Positions 45,836-57,124 of a DNA stretch of 64,000 nucleotides are shown here, piece after piece. This DNA comes from an uncultured Oscillospiraceae bacterium. Lineage in GTDB: Bacteria; Bacillota; Clostridia; Oscillospirales; Oscillospiraceae. The notes beneath the pieces were generated by a model. The model saw only the letters and a list, made by a program, of their open reading frames with translations. It was not told the DNA's origin and did no database searches. Within the stretch, counting starts at the first letter, position 1. Every line of letters begins with the position of its first letter. The stretch is from NCBI GenBank assembly GCA_949841465.1, contig CATKZW010000001.1, positions 59,916 to 123,915 of the forward strand, written 5' to 3'. The position numbers and the translations under genes are program-made.

Positions 45836-48800
45836 AGCTTTCCAACATTACCAAGCAGTACACCCTGGGCGGCAATACCATCGACGCGCTGCGGGGCGTG
45901 GACCTGGAGTTCCGGGAGAACGAATTCGTGTCCATCCTGGGCCCCTCCGGCTGCGGCAAGACCACCACGCTGAACATCATCGGCGGTCTGGACCGCTACA
46001 CCAGCGGCGATTTGATTATCAACGGCCGCTCCACCAAGGATTATAAGGACGCGGACTGGGACGCCTACCGCAACCACTCCATCGGCTTCGTATTTCAGAG
46101 CTACAACCTGATCCCCCACCAGACGGTGCTGGCCAACGTGGAGCTGGCCCTGACCCTGGCGGGGGTGTCCAAGAAGGAGCGCCGCCGCCGGGCGGCGGAG
46201 GCCCTGGAGCGGGTGGGGCTGGGGGATCAGCTCAACAAGGTGCCCTCCCAGATGTCCGGCGGGCAGATGCAGCGGGTGGCCATCGCCCGGGCCCTCATCA
46301 ACGACCCGGACATTCTCCTGGCCGACGAGCCCACCGGTGCGCTGGACTCCGAGACGTCGGTGCAGGTGATGGAGCTGCTCAAGGAGGTGGCTCAAGACCG
46401 CCTGGTCATCATGGTCACCCACAACCCGGAGCTGGCCCAGCAGTATTCCACCCGCATCGTCACCCTGAAGGACGGCCGCGTCACCGGCGACTCCAACCCC
46501 TACCATTCCGAGCAGGCTGCCCCGGCCCTCACCGGCAAAGCGGCCAGGGAGGCCCGCAAGACGTCCATGTCCTTCCTCACGGCGCTGTCCCTTTCACTGA
46601 CCAACCTGCGCACCAAAATGGGCCGCACGGTGCTCACCGCCTTCGCCGGGTCCATCGGCATCATCGGCATCGCGCTGATCCTGGCCCTGTCCACCGGCAT
46701 TAACGACTACATCAACCAGGTGCAGGAGGACACCCTGTCCAGCTACCCCCTGACCATCCAGGCGGAGAGCACCGACATGACCGCCATGATGGCCTCCCTC
46801 ATGGGGGCCCGGAGGGACCAGCTCACCGGTGAGGCGGCCCAGGGCCAGGACCCCGACCGGGTGTACGCCTCCACCGTCATGTACGACATGATGGACTCCA
46901 TGCTCAACGCCGAGGTGGAGACCAACAACCTCCAGGCCTTCAAGGCCTATCTGGACAACGGGGGCGGCGGCATTCAGGACATGGCCGCCATCCACTACAG
47001 CTACGACTTTGACTTCGACATCTATACCCAGGACGAGAACGGCGACATCATCAAGTGCGACGTGATGACCCTGATGCAGGACGCCATGTCCGCCATGTAC
47101 GGCGGGGACTACTCCTCCTATTTCAACTCCATGGGCTCCATGTACTCCTCCATGGACGTGTGGGAGGAGCTGCTCCCCGGTGAGGACGGCGAACTGGTTT
47201 CCCCCCAGGTGACCGGCCAGTACGAGCTGCTCTGCGGCGGCTGGCCCCAAAACTACGACGAGGTAATCCTGTTCGTAGACCCCAACAACGAGATCTCCGA
47301 CCTGATGCTGTACGCCCTGGGCCTGATGCCCCACGACGATATGGAGGAGGCCATGATCTCCATGTCCAAGGGGGAGACAATGGAGGCCCCCGACATGAGC
47401 TGGTCCTATGAGGAGCTGTGCGCCCTGGGCTTCAAGCTGATCCTCCCCTCGGAGTATTACCAGTACGACGGGGCGGCCGGCACCTACACCGACATGTCCG
47501 CCACCGAAACGGGGATGGACTTCCTCTACAACAGCGACGAGCTGGGTATACGCCTGAAGGTGTCGGGCATCGCCCGGCCCACCGAGGGCGGAAACGGGAT
47601 GCTGTCCGGCGGCATCGGCTACACCAGCGCCCTGACCCGCTACGCCATCGAGACCACCGGCGAGACCGAGATTTTGAAACGGCAGCTGGACGACCCGGAC
47701 ACCGACGTGATCTCCGCCCTGCCCTTCCCCAAGGACACCGACGTGGAGCCCACCGATGAAGAGAAGGTGTCCGCCATCACCGAGTATCTGTCCACCCTGT
47801 CCGCCCAGGAGAAGGCCGCGGCCTATGTGGATGTGATGGGCCAGCCCTCCCAGGGGTACGTGGACGGGGTGGTGTCCCAGCAGATGGAGGGCATGACGCG
47901 CCAGTCCATTGAGGAGATGATCGTCCAGCAGTACGCGGGCGAGATGGGGGTGGACGGGGACACCGTCCGGGGCTACATCGCGGACATGAGCGATGAGGAG
48001 CTGTTTGACCGCATCGAGGAGGCCATCGCCCAAAGCGTGCGGGAGCAGTACGCCGCCTCCGTGGAGCAGCGCCTGGGCAGCCAGTCCGCCGACCAGCTTG
48101 CCGCTCTGCTGGACATGACCTTGGAACAGGGGGCCGCCGAGCCGGAGGACAACAACGCCCAGACCGCCCCCGGCATGGCCGCGGGGATGAGCCCCGGCAT
48201 GAGTATGGCCCCCACCATGTCCGCCCCCAGCCCCTTTACCCCGGAGCAGTTTGTGTACCTGTACGACCACTATATGCCCCCCACCCGGTCCTCCTCCACC
48301 TATGAGGACAACTTGGACCTGCTGGGCTATGTGCGGCTGGACTCCCCCTCCTCCATCAGCATCTACGCCACCACCTTTGCCCAGAAGGATGAGATTGCCG
48401 AGCTAATCAAGGAGTATAACGCCGGGGTGGAGAACGAGGAGGACGAGATCACCTACACCGACTACGTGGCCCTGCTGATGAGCTCCATCACCGGCATCAT
48501 CAGCGGCATCAGCTACCTGCTCATCGCCTTCGTGTCCATCTCGCTGGTGGTTTCCTCCATCATGATCGGCATCATCACCAACATCTCCGTGCTGGAGCGC
48601 ACCAAGGAGATCGGCATACTCCGGGCCGTGGGCGCGTCCAAGCGGGACGTGTCCCGGGTGTTCAACGCCGAGACCCTCATCGTGGGCCTGGCGGCGGGTG
48701 TGCTGGGCATCCTGGTCAGCGTGGCGGCCACCTTCCCCATCAATGCCGTCATCCACAACCTGACGGGGCTGGACGATCTCACCGCCGTGCTGCCCCCTGC

Positions 48801-48912
48801 GGCGGGAGCCATTCTGGTGGCCATCAGCGTGGTGCTCACCGTGTTCGCGGGGCTGGTCCCCTCCCGGGGCGCGGCCAAGAAGGACCCGGTGGAGGCGCTG
48901 AGAAGCGAGTAA
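45829..48912 (+). CDS. Fused ABC transporter ATPase-permease (MacB/FtsX type)
   Basis: Walker [38 protein letters not shown]-terminal FtsX '[30 protein letters not shown]'. Confidence 0.93.
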
Positions 48913-49016
48913 GAGTCCTCAGCGAAAAGAGGCGCTTGTCTACCCTGTTCGGCGATAATTTGCCGAACGGACGCGAAACAGCCTCGTGTCAGACCTTATC
49001 ATCAGCGCAGGCGAGA

Positions 49017-49052
49017 AAACCGCCCCGTCCGAAACACCGGACGGGGCGGTTC
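49017..49052. terminator. Terminator between convergent genes
   Basis: AACCGCCCCGTCCGaaacaCCGGACGGGGCGGTT. Confidence 0.85.
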
Positions 49053-49057
49053 TATGT

Positions 49058-49297
49058 TTAAAGCTGCTTATACATGGCTCCGGCGTCCGCCTTGCCCACA
49101 ATGTCGGCGGTGGACAGCACCTCCACCCGGATGGCCTTTTCGCCGAATTTCAGCTCCAGCACGTCCCCCGGCTTCACCTCGTAGGACGCCTTCACCGGCC
49201 TGCCGTTGGCGGAGACCCGCCCCGCGTCACAGGCCTCGTTGGCCACGGTGCGCCGCTTGATGAGCCGGGACACCTTCAGCCATTTGTCCAGTCGCAT
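49058..49297 (-). CDS. rqcP: S4-domain RNA-binding protein RqcP (YabO family)
   Basis: MRLDKWLKVSRLIKRRTVANEACDAGRVSANGRPVKASYEVKPGDVLELKFGEKAIRVEVL; clusters with hup and mazG. Confidence 0.92.
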   Translation of the reverse strand: MRLDKWLKVSRLIKRRTVANEACDAGRVSANGRPVKASYEVKPGDVLELKFGEKAIRVEVLSTADIVGKADAGAMYKQL

Positions 49298-49317
49298 AGT
49301 CGTTACCTCCAAATCAA

Positions 49318-49346
49318 ATGAGGCAGGGCGTCCGCCCTGCCTCACC
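49318..49346 (-). terminator. Hairpin between hup and rqcP
   Basis: GAGGCAGGGCGtccGCCCTGCCTC. Confidence 0.55.
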
Positions 49347-49360
49347 GCTGTTGCTCCGAA

Positions 49361-49636
49361 TCAGCCCGCCACAGTGTCCTTCAGGGCCTTGCCCGCCTTG
49401 AACACAGGCACCTTGGCCGCGGGGATCTCGATCTGCTCCTTGGTGTGGGGGTTGCGGCCCATGCGGGCGGAGCGGCTCTTCACCTCAAAGGAGCCGAAGC
49501 CCACCAGCTGCACCTTCTCGCCGTTCACCAGGGACTCAGTGATGGCGTCCACCACGGCGGCCACGGCGGCGTCGCTGTCCTTCTTGGACAGGCCGGTCTT
49601 CTCCGCCACGGCGGCGATCAGTTCGGTTTTGTTCAT
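49361..49636 (-). CDS. hup: HU family DNA-binding protein
   Basis: [87 protein letters not shown]. Confidence 0.96.
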   Translation of the reverse strand: MNKTELIAAVAEKTGLSKKDSDAAVAAVVDAITESLVNGEKVQLVGFGSFEVKSRSARMGRNPHTKEQIEIPAAKVPVFKAGKALKDTVAG

Positions 49637-49735
49637 TATTTCTCTTCCTCCTAAAATTTGTGGTCAGGCGGAGCGCACAGTCCGCGCCCGTCTTCCGCGG
49701 CAGCGCCGCATATATACTTAAAGCGCGTGGCGCTG

Positions 49736-50539
49736 TTAAGTGTCAGTGCAGGTGGCCTTGGCCTCCAGCCAGATGGCGTGAAGCGCTTCTTCCGACAGTT
49801 CGTCCATCTTCAGGCCCCGCTCCGCCGTCAGCTCCTCTGTCCTGCGGAACCGGGCGGAAAACTTGTCGCAGGCGGCGTGAAGGGCGGCCTCCGGGTCGGC
49901 GTTCAAAAAGCGGCCCACGCTGACGGCGGCCAGCAGCAGGTCGCCCAGCTCCTCCGCCGGGTCGCCGTTTCCTTCCAGGGCGGCGGCCTTCAGCTCGTCC
50001 AGCTCCTCGGACAGCTTGTCCAGCGCGCCGGACACGTCCCGCCAGTCAAAGCCTGTCTTGGCGGCCTTCTTCTTCACCTTTTCCGCCCGCCACAAAGCGG
50101 GCAGGGTGCGGGCCACGGCGTCCACCGCGTCGGCCTGGGTGTCCTGATGCTTCTCCTTTTTCTTGAGCTCCTCCCAGTTGGACAGCACCTGGTCGGTGGA
50201 GTCCACCGTCACGTCCCCGAACACATGGGGGTGGCGGTAGATCAGCTTTTTGCACACTCCGTCCGCCACGTCGTCCAGGGTGAACCGGCCCGCGTCCTCC
50301 TCAATGGAGGTGTGGAAAAAGACCTGAAGCAGCACGTCGCCCAGCTCCTCCTTGAGGCCGTCCAGGTCGTCCCGGTCGATGGCCTCCGCCGCCTCGTAGG
50401 TCTCCTCCAGAAGGTTGCGCCGGAGGGACTGGTGGGTCTGCTCCCGGTCCCAGGGACAGCCGCCGGGATGGCGCAGGATGCGAATAATTTCCATCAGGTC
50501 CTGGCAGCTGTAAAAGTTTTTCATCGACCAATTTACCAT
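49736..50539 (-). CDS. mazG: MazG nucleoside triphosphate pyrophosphohydrolase
   Basis: LMEIIRILRHPGGCPWDREQTHQSLRRNLLEETYEAAEAIDRDD...EELGDVLLQVFFHT. Confidence 0.95.
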   Translation of the reverse strand: MVNWSMKNFYSCQDLMEIIRILRHPGGCPWDREQTHQSLRRNLLEETYEAAEAIDRDDLDGLKEELGDVLLQVFFHTSIEEDAGRFTLDDVADGVCKKLIYRHPHVFGDVTVDSTDQVLSNWEELKKKEKHQDTQADAVDAVARTLPALWRAEKVKKKAAKTGFDWRDVSGALDKLSEELDELKAAALEGNGDPAEELGDLLLAAVSVGRFLNADPEAALHAACDKFSARFRRTEELTAERGLKMDELSEEALHAIWLEAKATCTDT

Positions 50540-50607
50540 AGTATCACCTGAATTGCAAGCACTTTATCAATATCTATACGGTTTTTTAAAAAATTTTGCC
50601 CAAAAAC

Positions 50608-52287
50608 TCATTCAACCCGCAGAATTCGGGCGATCTTGTCTCCCTTGGGCAGCAGGGCAAGGTCCTCCCTGGAGATGGCCTTGGTGAGCAGGATCAGGGC
50701 GAAGTAGACGATGGCCGCCACGCCGATGGCCCCGAACACCGCCAGGGCGGTGCCCGTGCGGCTGAGGATGAACGCGCCGCTTTCGGTGAGCAGGAGTTCG
50801 CCTGTATCTTTGTCCACCGCCAGGAACAGCTTCAGCGCCAACAGCGCCTTGCTCACCAGCCCGTGGACGGCCCAGGCGGTCAGGCCCATGGCGGCGGCAG
50901 AGATTGTCGGCTTGAGAAAGACGCGGGTCAGGCTCAGGGACGGGGGCAGGACCCGGCTGATGATGAACAGGTCCAGCAGGGCGATGAGCCAGAAGCAGGC
51001 CACGGTGCTGATTGCGCCGCCCCGGATGCCGATGTCCGGGTTGCCGATGAGGAGATAGCCCACCGCCAGCTTGAGGGCGCAGCCGATGACGGTGGTGGCC
51101 ATGGGCAGGGCCACCATCTGGTAGGCCTGCAAAACGGAGTTGCTCACCAGCATGAAGCACACCGAGATGGAGGCGATGCCCAGCACGGACAGCATCCACC
51201 CGGCCAGGGCCACGTCGGTGGAGGCATAGAGCAGCTGGATGATGGGCTCGCCCAGCACGAACAGGCCCACCCCGGCGGGCAGGGCCAGCAGGGCGGTGGT
51301 GCGCAGGGCGGTCTCGCTGATCTGGGCGGCCTGACGGCGGCGCTTGACCTTCAAAGCGGCGGACACGTGGGGGATAACGCTGGCGGTCAGCGGCACCATG
51401 AAGGAGGCGGGCAGGTTGTACAGGGTCAGGGCCTTATCGTAGACGCCCTTCAGCTCCCGGGCGGCGGCCTCGGTCATGCTCAGCGCGTCCTGGAGCCGCC
51501 CCAGCAGGATGCTGGTGTCCAGGATGTTGGTCAGGGCGATGATGGAGGAGCTCAGGGTGATGGGGATGGCCAGCCGGGCCAGGGTGGTCAGGATGTCCTT
51601 GGAGTCCTCCGGCTGGTCGCTGCTGCTGGGCTGGGACCGGGCGTGGCGGCGGTAGCAGAAGTACATATACACCGCGCCCAGCAGACAGCCCACCGACACG
51701 CCAAGGATGGCCCCGGCGGCGGCCATGGCCTCGTCCTCCAGGCTGTTTTTGAAGGAGGAGGCCAGCGCCAGGCCGATGACCAGCTTGCACAGCGCCTCAA
51801 TGACCTGGGACACGGCGGTGGGGGTCATCTGGGCATGGCCCTGGAAGTAGCCCCGCATGGCGGACATGGGGCAGATGAAGAACACCGCCGGGGACAGGGC
51901 CAGAATGCTGTAGGCGGCCTGCTTGTCGTTCATCAGCTCGGCCAGCTGGTTGTGGAAGAAGGCCATGATGCAGAAGCTGACGGTGCCCAGCACGCAGAAG
52001 GTGGCCAGGGCCAGGGAGAACACCTTTTTCACCTGGTTCCTCCGGCCCAGGGCGTTGGCCTCGGACACCATCTTGGACAGCGCCACCGGCAGCCCGCCGG
52101 TGGAGATGATGATGAGCAGGGAATAGATGTTGTACGCGGCGTTGAAGTCGGCGAAGGCCGCGTCGGTGAGGATGCCGCCCAGGGGGATCTTGTACAGCGC
52201 CCCGATGAGCTTGACGATGATGACGCTGGCCGTCAGAATGGCGGCGCCGCCGAAAAATGAATTCTTTTTAGGGGTGGATGCAGACAT
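50608..52287 (-). CDS. spoVB: SpoVB/MurJ-like polysaccharide biosynthesis (MOP superfamily) protein
   Basis: KKNSFFGGAAILTASVIIVKLIGALYKIPLGGIL...; position next to mazG/yabO. Confidence 0.85.
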   Translation of the reverse strand: MSASTPKKNSFFGGAAILTASVIIVKLIGALYKIPLGGILTDAAFADFNAAYNIYSLLIIISTGGLPVALSKMVSEANALGRRNQVKKVFSLALATFCVLGTVSFCIMAFFHNQLAELMNDKQAAYSILALSPAVFFICPMSAMRGYFQGHAQMTPTAVSQVIEALCKLVIGLALASSFKNSLEDEAMAAAGAILGVSVGCLLGAVYMYFCYRRHARSQPSSSDQPEDSKDILTTLARLAIPITLSSSIIALTNILDTSILLGRLQDALSMTEAAARELKGVYDKALTLYNLPASFMVPLTASVIPHVSAALKVKRRRQAAQISETALRTTALLALPAGVGLFVLGEPIIQLLYASTDVALAGWMLSVLGIASISVCFMLVSNSVLQAYQMVALPMATTVIGCALKLAVGYLLIGNPDIGIRGGAISTVACFWLIALLDLFIISRVLPPSLSLTRVFLKPTISAAAMGLTAWAVHGLVSKALLALKLFLAVDKDTGELLLTESGAFILSRTGTALAVFGAIGVAAIVYFALILLTKAISREDLALLPKGDKIARILRVE

Positions 52288-52305
52288 TTCCTCAGACCTT
52301 TCCCA

Positions 52306-53610
52306 TCACTTGAACAGCAGGGGCAGGGCGTACTGCTTGACCTCCGCCTTGACGCGGTCCAGATCCAGCGTTTTGAACTCCCCATTCTGATATATGACCT
52401 TGCCCCGGGCCATATTCATGCACACGTTGGAGCCGTGGGCGGAGAACACCAGGTTTTCCGCCTCGTCGTGGCAGGGGGTCAGGTTGGGCGCGTCGAAGTC
52501 CACCAGGATCAGGTCGGCCGTCCGGCCCGCCTCGATGCGGCCGGTGTTCCGGCCCAGGGCCTTTGCCCCGTTGACGGTGGCCATCTCCAGCGCCTGCCGG
52601 GCGGTGACGGCCATGGGGTCCCGCGCCACGCCGTTGTGGAGGATGGCGGCCAGCTTCATGTCGGCGAACAGGTCCACGCTGTTGTGGGAGCTGACGCCGT
52701 CGGTGCCCAGGGCCACGTTCACCCCGGCCTTGGACATGGCGGGGATGGGGGCCACGCCGGAGCCCAGCTTCAGGTTGGAGTAGGGGTTGTGGATGCAGGA
52801 CACGCCTTTCTGCCCCATGACGGCCCAGTCCTCGGGGGTGGTGTAAACGCAGTGGGCGGCGATGGCCCGGGTGTCCCACACGCCGTACCGGTTCAGAATC
52901 TGAATGGGGGTGAGGCCGTTGTGGCGGGCCTTGCACTCCTCGTGCTCCTTCATCGTCTCGGAGACGTGCACGTGCATGCCCAGGCCGTGCTCCAGGGCGT
53001 AGTCCGCCATCCACTGCCACAGCGGGGCGCTGGAGGTGTACTCCCCGTGGATGGAGGCGTCCACGATGATCTGGCCGTCCCCGGCCATATGCCACTGCTC
53101 GTACAGCGCCCGCATATTGGCGCAGTCCTCACAGCTGTCCGGGGAGAAGTCCGCCAGGCTGCCGAAATACACGCCCCCCACGGACAGGTTGGCGGAGATA
53201 CCCGCGTCCAGCACCTGCCTTGCGACGACGCCCATGCGCATATACATGTCGGCGATGCAGGTGACGCCGGAGGCGATCATCTCCGCCAGGCCCAGCTGGG
53301 CGGCGGCAGCAATGGAGCGGTCGTCCCACTTGTCCTCGGCGGGGAAGATGAAATCGCTGAGCCAGCTCTGCAAATCGTGCCCCCCGCCGTAGCCCCGCAT
53401 CAGGGTCATGGGCACATGGGTGTGGCAGTTGACGAAGCCGGGCATCATCACCTTGCCGGTGCAGTCGATGGTCTGGTCAAAGTCCCCCTGGGGGCGGTTG
53501 GGGCCCACATAGGAGATATTCGTCCCGTCCACCGCCACATAGCCGTAGCGCAGGGTGGTGAACGCCTCGTCCATGAGCAGAGCGGTGACGTTGGTAAACA
53601 GGGTGGTCAT
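52306..53610 (-). CDS. mtaD: Amidohydrolase, MTA/SAH deaminase-like
   Basis: MMPGFVNCHTHVPMTLMRGYGGGHDLQSWLSDFIFPAEDKW...HVSETMKEHEECK...LGTDGVSSHNSVDLFADMKLAA. Confidence 0.88.
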   Translation of the reverse strand: MTTLFTNVTALLMDEAFTTLRYGYVAVDGTNISYVGPNRPQGDFDQTIDCTGKVMMPGFVNCHTHVPMTLMRGYGGGHDLQSWLSDFIFPAEDKWDDRSIAAAAQLGLAEMIASGVTCIADMYMRMGVVARQVLDAGISANLSVGGVYFGSLADFSPDSCEDCANMRALYEQWHMAGDGQIIVDASIHGEYTSSAPLWQWMADYALEHGLGMHVHVSETMKEHEECKARHNGLTPIQILNRYGVWDTRAIAAHCVYTTPEDWAVMGQKGVSCIHNPYSNLKLGSGVAPIPAMSKAGVNVALGTDGVSSHNSVDLFADMKLAAILHNGVARDPMAVTARQALEMATVNGAKALGRNTGRIEAGRTADLILVDFDAPNLTPCHDEAENLVFSAHGSNVCMNMARGKVIYQNGEFKTLDLDRVKAEVKQYALPLLFK

Positions 53611-53706
53611 ATAAACCCCTCCTCATTCATTACAGTTTTCTCAGACAGCCCGGCGGCCAGCCGCTTTTTCCGGCGTTTCAGACGCCCGGGCGGCATCCGG
53701 AGCTTC

Positions 53707-54531
53707 TTACAATTTCCGCAGGCATCCCAGGACCAGCCGGGAGAACTTGTCCTTGGCGGCCTCGGCGGCGTCCAGCACCTCTTTTTCACTCAGCGGCTGG
53801 TCCAGAATGCCCGCCGCCATGTTGCTCAGCAGGGTGAAGCCCAGGATCTCCATGCCGCAGTGGCCCGCCACGATGACCTCCGGGGCGGTGGACATGCCCA
53901 CCGCGTCGCCGCCCAGCAGCCGCGCGGCCCGGACCTCGGCGGGGGTCTCGTACTGGGGGCCGTAGCAGTAGAAGTACACGCCCTCCCGCAGGGTGATAAA
54001 CATATCCGCCGCCGTCTCCCGTGCGATTTTCTGGAGCCGGGGGGTGTACAGGTGGGAGGCGTCGGGGAAGCGCACGCCGAACTCGGGGATATTTGTCCCC
54101 CGGAGGGGGGATTCGGAGAACATCTTGATGTGGTCGGTGATGAGCATCAGGTCGCCGGCCTGCCAGTCGGTGCGCACACAGCCGGCGGCATTGGTGACGA
54201 TCAGCGTGTCGCAGCCCAGCAGCCGCAGCACCCGCACGGCGTAGGACACCTCGTCGTAGCCGTAGCCCTCGTAGTGGTGCATCCGGCCCTGCATCACGGC
54301 CACATTTCTGCCCGCCAGGGTGCCGAACACCAGCTGGCCCTTGTGGCCGGGGGCGGTGGAAGCCTTGAAGTGGGGGATGCCGCCGTAGGGAACAATTGTG
54401 GGATTTTCCACCACATCGCCCAGAAAGCCCAGGCCGGAGCCCAGCACCATGGCAACTTTGGGGATAAATCCTCCGATTTTTTCCTTGATGTAATCAGCGC
54501 TCTCCTGATATTGTGCAAACGTGTATGCCAT
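53707..54531 (-). CDS. Purine-nucleoside phosphorylase (trimeric class I)
   Basis: KVAMVLGSGLGFLGDVVENPTIVPYGGIPHF...MQGRMHHYEGY...VTNAAGCV...GMSTAPEVIVAGHCGMEILGFTLLSNMAAG. Confidence 0.95.
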   Translation of the reverse strand: MAYTFAQYQESADYIKEKIGGFIPKVAMVLGSGLGFLGDVVENPTIVPYGGIPHFKASTAPGHKGQLVFGTLAGRNVAVMQGRMHHYEGYGYDEVSYAVRVLRLLGCDTLIVTNAAGCVRTDWQAGDLMLITDHIKMFSESPLRGTNIPEFGVRFPDASHLYTPRLQKIARETAADMFITLREGVYFYCYGPQYETPAEVRAARLLGGDAVGMSTAPEVIVAGHCGMEILGFTLLSNMAAGILDQPLSEKEVLDAAEAAKDKFSRLVLGCLRKL

Positions 54532-54791
54532 GGTCGCAGCCTCCTATGGTAATATTTTAGTTTAAGCAATTTAGTTTACACCATTTTCCGGCAGAAATCA
54601 ATGAACTTGAGATAAATTCCTTACAGGGACACAGGTAAAATCTATTTGGACAAATTTGCCTCTGGCAGTAAGCAGCGCCATTAAGCGCCTGTGAATCGCT
54701 TTCCGGAACGAAGCATAAAACGAAACGCAGGGCACGGGATCATTCCCCTGCCCTGCATTTGTCCCCGTAGGCACGCGCGGCATCCCCTCGG

Positions 54792-56801
54792 TTATTGGTT
54801 TTTCAGCCGGAAGTGTGACACCAGCTCCTTGAGCACCACCGCTTGGCTGGACAGCTCCTCGCTGGCGGCGGCGCTGCTCTCCGCCGTGGCCACGTTGGAC
54901 TGCACCACGCTGGAAATTTGCTCAATACCCTGGGTGATCTCCACTGCGTTGTCCGACTGCTGCTGGGTGTACTCCGCAATGCCGTCTACAAGCTTGCCCA
55001 TCTCGTCGGCGTGACTCACCGCGGCAAGCACGGACTCCGAGGTGTCCTGGGCCGCGTGGGCCCCATCTTGCATAGAGTTCACCATCTCCCCCAGGAGGAC
55101 CGTGGTCTCCTGGGCCGCCGCGGAGGACTTTCCAGCCAGCATCCGAACCTCGTCGGCCACCACCGCGAAGCCCTTACCGGCCTCGCCGGCCCGGGCGGCC
55201 TCCACCGCGGCGTTCAGGGCCAGAATATTGGTCTGGAACGCGATGTCCTCAATGATTTTCACGATGCGGTGTATTTCGGTGGAGCGGTCACTGATCCGCT
55301 GGATCTGCTCCGTCAGGCTCTGCATCTTGCCGCTGCTCACCATCAACCCGTTCTTGACCTCCTGGGAGAGGCGGCTGGCCTGCTGCGCGTCCTGGGCAAT
55401 GCGGCGGACGCTCTCAGACACCGCGTTGATATGTCCGGCCAGCGCGTCCACCTCGGCGGCCTGCTCGGTGGAGCCCTGGGACAGCTCCATGGCGCCGCTG
55501 GACACCTGCTCCGCCCCCGCTGCCACGTCCCGGGAAGCGGAGTGGAGCTGGCCCATCACGCCGTTGAGCTGGTAGGAGATCTCGTCCAGAGAGTCTTTGA
55601 TTTTGGAGAACTCCCCAGCGTACTCCTGCTTCAGGGCAAAAGCCAAGTTGCCCCGCGCGATCTCCCGCAGGGTTTTGGCAATCTCGTCGATGTAGATGAC
55701 ATAGTCCCGCAGGCGGACGGTAACCCGGTTGAAATTATCCGCCAGCACGCCCAGCTCGTCATTGGAGTGGTAGTGAATGGTCTGCTCCAGATCGCCCTCG
55801 GCAATGCGGGTGGCGGCCTGGCTCAGCTCCGCCACCGGGCGGCCGATGATGCGCCGCACCTGGATGACCACCAGCAGGGTGAGGACAGCCACTGCCAGCA
55901 CCGCCACCGCCAGCATGATGGCCGTGAGCTGGTGAAGCTCCGCCAGCACCTCGTTCTGGGACACGTAGGCCACCGCCGCCCAGTCGCTGCCCGGTACCTG
56001 GGCCACCTGGACATAGGTGCCCTTATCCACGGCCAGTCCGTATTTTCCGGCCCGGATCTGGCCGCTGGCATAGGCGTAGACCCCCGTGTCCAGCTCGCTG
56101 AGCTTCTTCCCGGTGATCCCGGCGTCCCGGTGGCCAATGATGGTGTCCGTCCGGGTATCCACCAGGAAGATCCCTCCGCTGTCCTCGATCTGAATACCGC
56201 TGACGATCTCGGAGATGGAATCCAGGTACACGTCCGCCGCCGCCACGCCCCGCACCGAGCCGTCGCGGTTTTTCAGCATGCCGGAGGCCCCCACCACATA
56301 GGAGCGGCTGTCCTCGTCAAAATATACGTCCCCCAGAATGAAGTCCTTGGAGGCCGCGCCGTCCTGATACCAGCTCTTTGACAAAGCGTCGAAATCCGGC
56401 CCCGGCACGAAGGACGCATGGTACAGCGACCCGTTGGTGAGCGCCACGTAGAGTCCGGCGGGATAGGCGTCGTTCTGATCCACCGTATGGCGGATATAGT
56501 CCTGCAGGGCGGGTATGTCCATGTCCTCATATTCGATGGTATCCCGCTGGGTTTCCAGCATAGTCAGGGTGCTGTTCATCCACGCCCTTGTCTCCTGCAG
56601 CGTCCGCTCCGTGGTGGTCAGAAGCAGGTCTTCGCTCTTTTCCAGCAGAGCGCCGGACATCTGCACATAGACCACTCCGAGCAGCACCGCCAACGCCAGC
56701 ACGGCGCTGACCACCGTGGCGAATACCAGTTTCCCTGTGATGCCCACGCCGCGATTTGAAGTCTGGGCGGGGCGGATCGCTTCCCTCTCTTTTACCTTCA
56801 T
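54792..56801 (-). CDS. Methyl-accepting chemotaxis protein with dCache sensor
   Basis: dCache-like extracellular region ([64 protein letters not shown]), HAMP, MCP domain. Confidence 0.92.
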   Translation of the reverse strand: MKVKEREAIRPAQTSNRGVGITGKLVFATVVSAVLALAVLLGVVYVQMSGALLEKSEDLLLTTTERTLQETRAWMNSTLTMLETQRDTIEYEDMDIPALQDYIRHTVDQNDAYPAGLYVALTNGSLYHASFVPGPDFDALSKSWYQDGAASKDFILGDVYFDEDSRSYVVGASGMLKNRDGSVRGVAAADVYLDSISEIVSGIQIEDSGGIFLVDTRTDTIIGHRDAGITGKKLSELDTGVYAYASGQIRAGKYGLAVDKGTYVQVAQVPGSDWAAVAYVSQNEVLAELHQLTAIMLAVAVLAVAVLTLLVVIQVRRIIGRPVAELSQAATRIAEGDLEQTIHYHSNDELGVLADNFNRVTVRLRDYVIYIDEIAKTLREIARGNLAFALKQEYAGEFSKIKDSLDEISYQLNGVMGQLHSASRDVAAGAEQVSSGAMELSQGSTEQAAEVDALAGHINAVSESVRRIAQDAQQASRLSQEVKNGLMVSSGKMQSLTEQIQRISDRSTEIHRIVKIIEDIAFQTNILALNAAVEAARAGEAGKGFAVVADEVRMLAGKSSAAAQETTVLLGEMVNSMQDGAHAAQDTSESVLAAVSHADEMGKLVDGIAEYTQQQSDNAVEITQGIEQISSVVQSNVATAESSAAASEELSSQAVVLKELVSHFRLKNQ

Positions 56802-57124
56802 CGCAAAAACTCCCCTTGTTTCGGTTCGGCGCCTAACGGCTTGCACAAAGATACAGGGCCGAAAACACTGTAATATGCTTTATTATCATAACAGGAAAGA
56901 AAGGGAAATGCAAGAAATTTGAGGTCCCTCCGGGAGACTTTGACTAAAAAACTTTTCCGGCGGACAGTTAAGGAAGGACTGATTAAATCAGTGCTTCCCC
57001 AGGCTGTCGTAGACCAGCTGAATTTCCGCCGCCTGCCCGGACACGATAGGGAGACGGTCAGCCCATCCCGCCGAACTGCCCCGGCCTGGAGCAGACCATA
57101 TCGTTTCATCTTTACTCTATCCCC

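Noticed and set aside
50596-54552. Plus-strand ORFs of 554 and 705 aa
   Set aside because: Antisense shadows of SpoVB, MtaD and PNP genes
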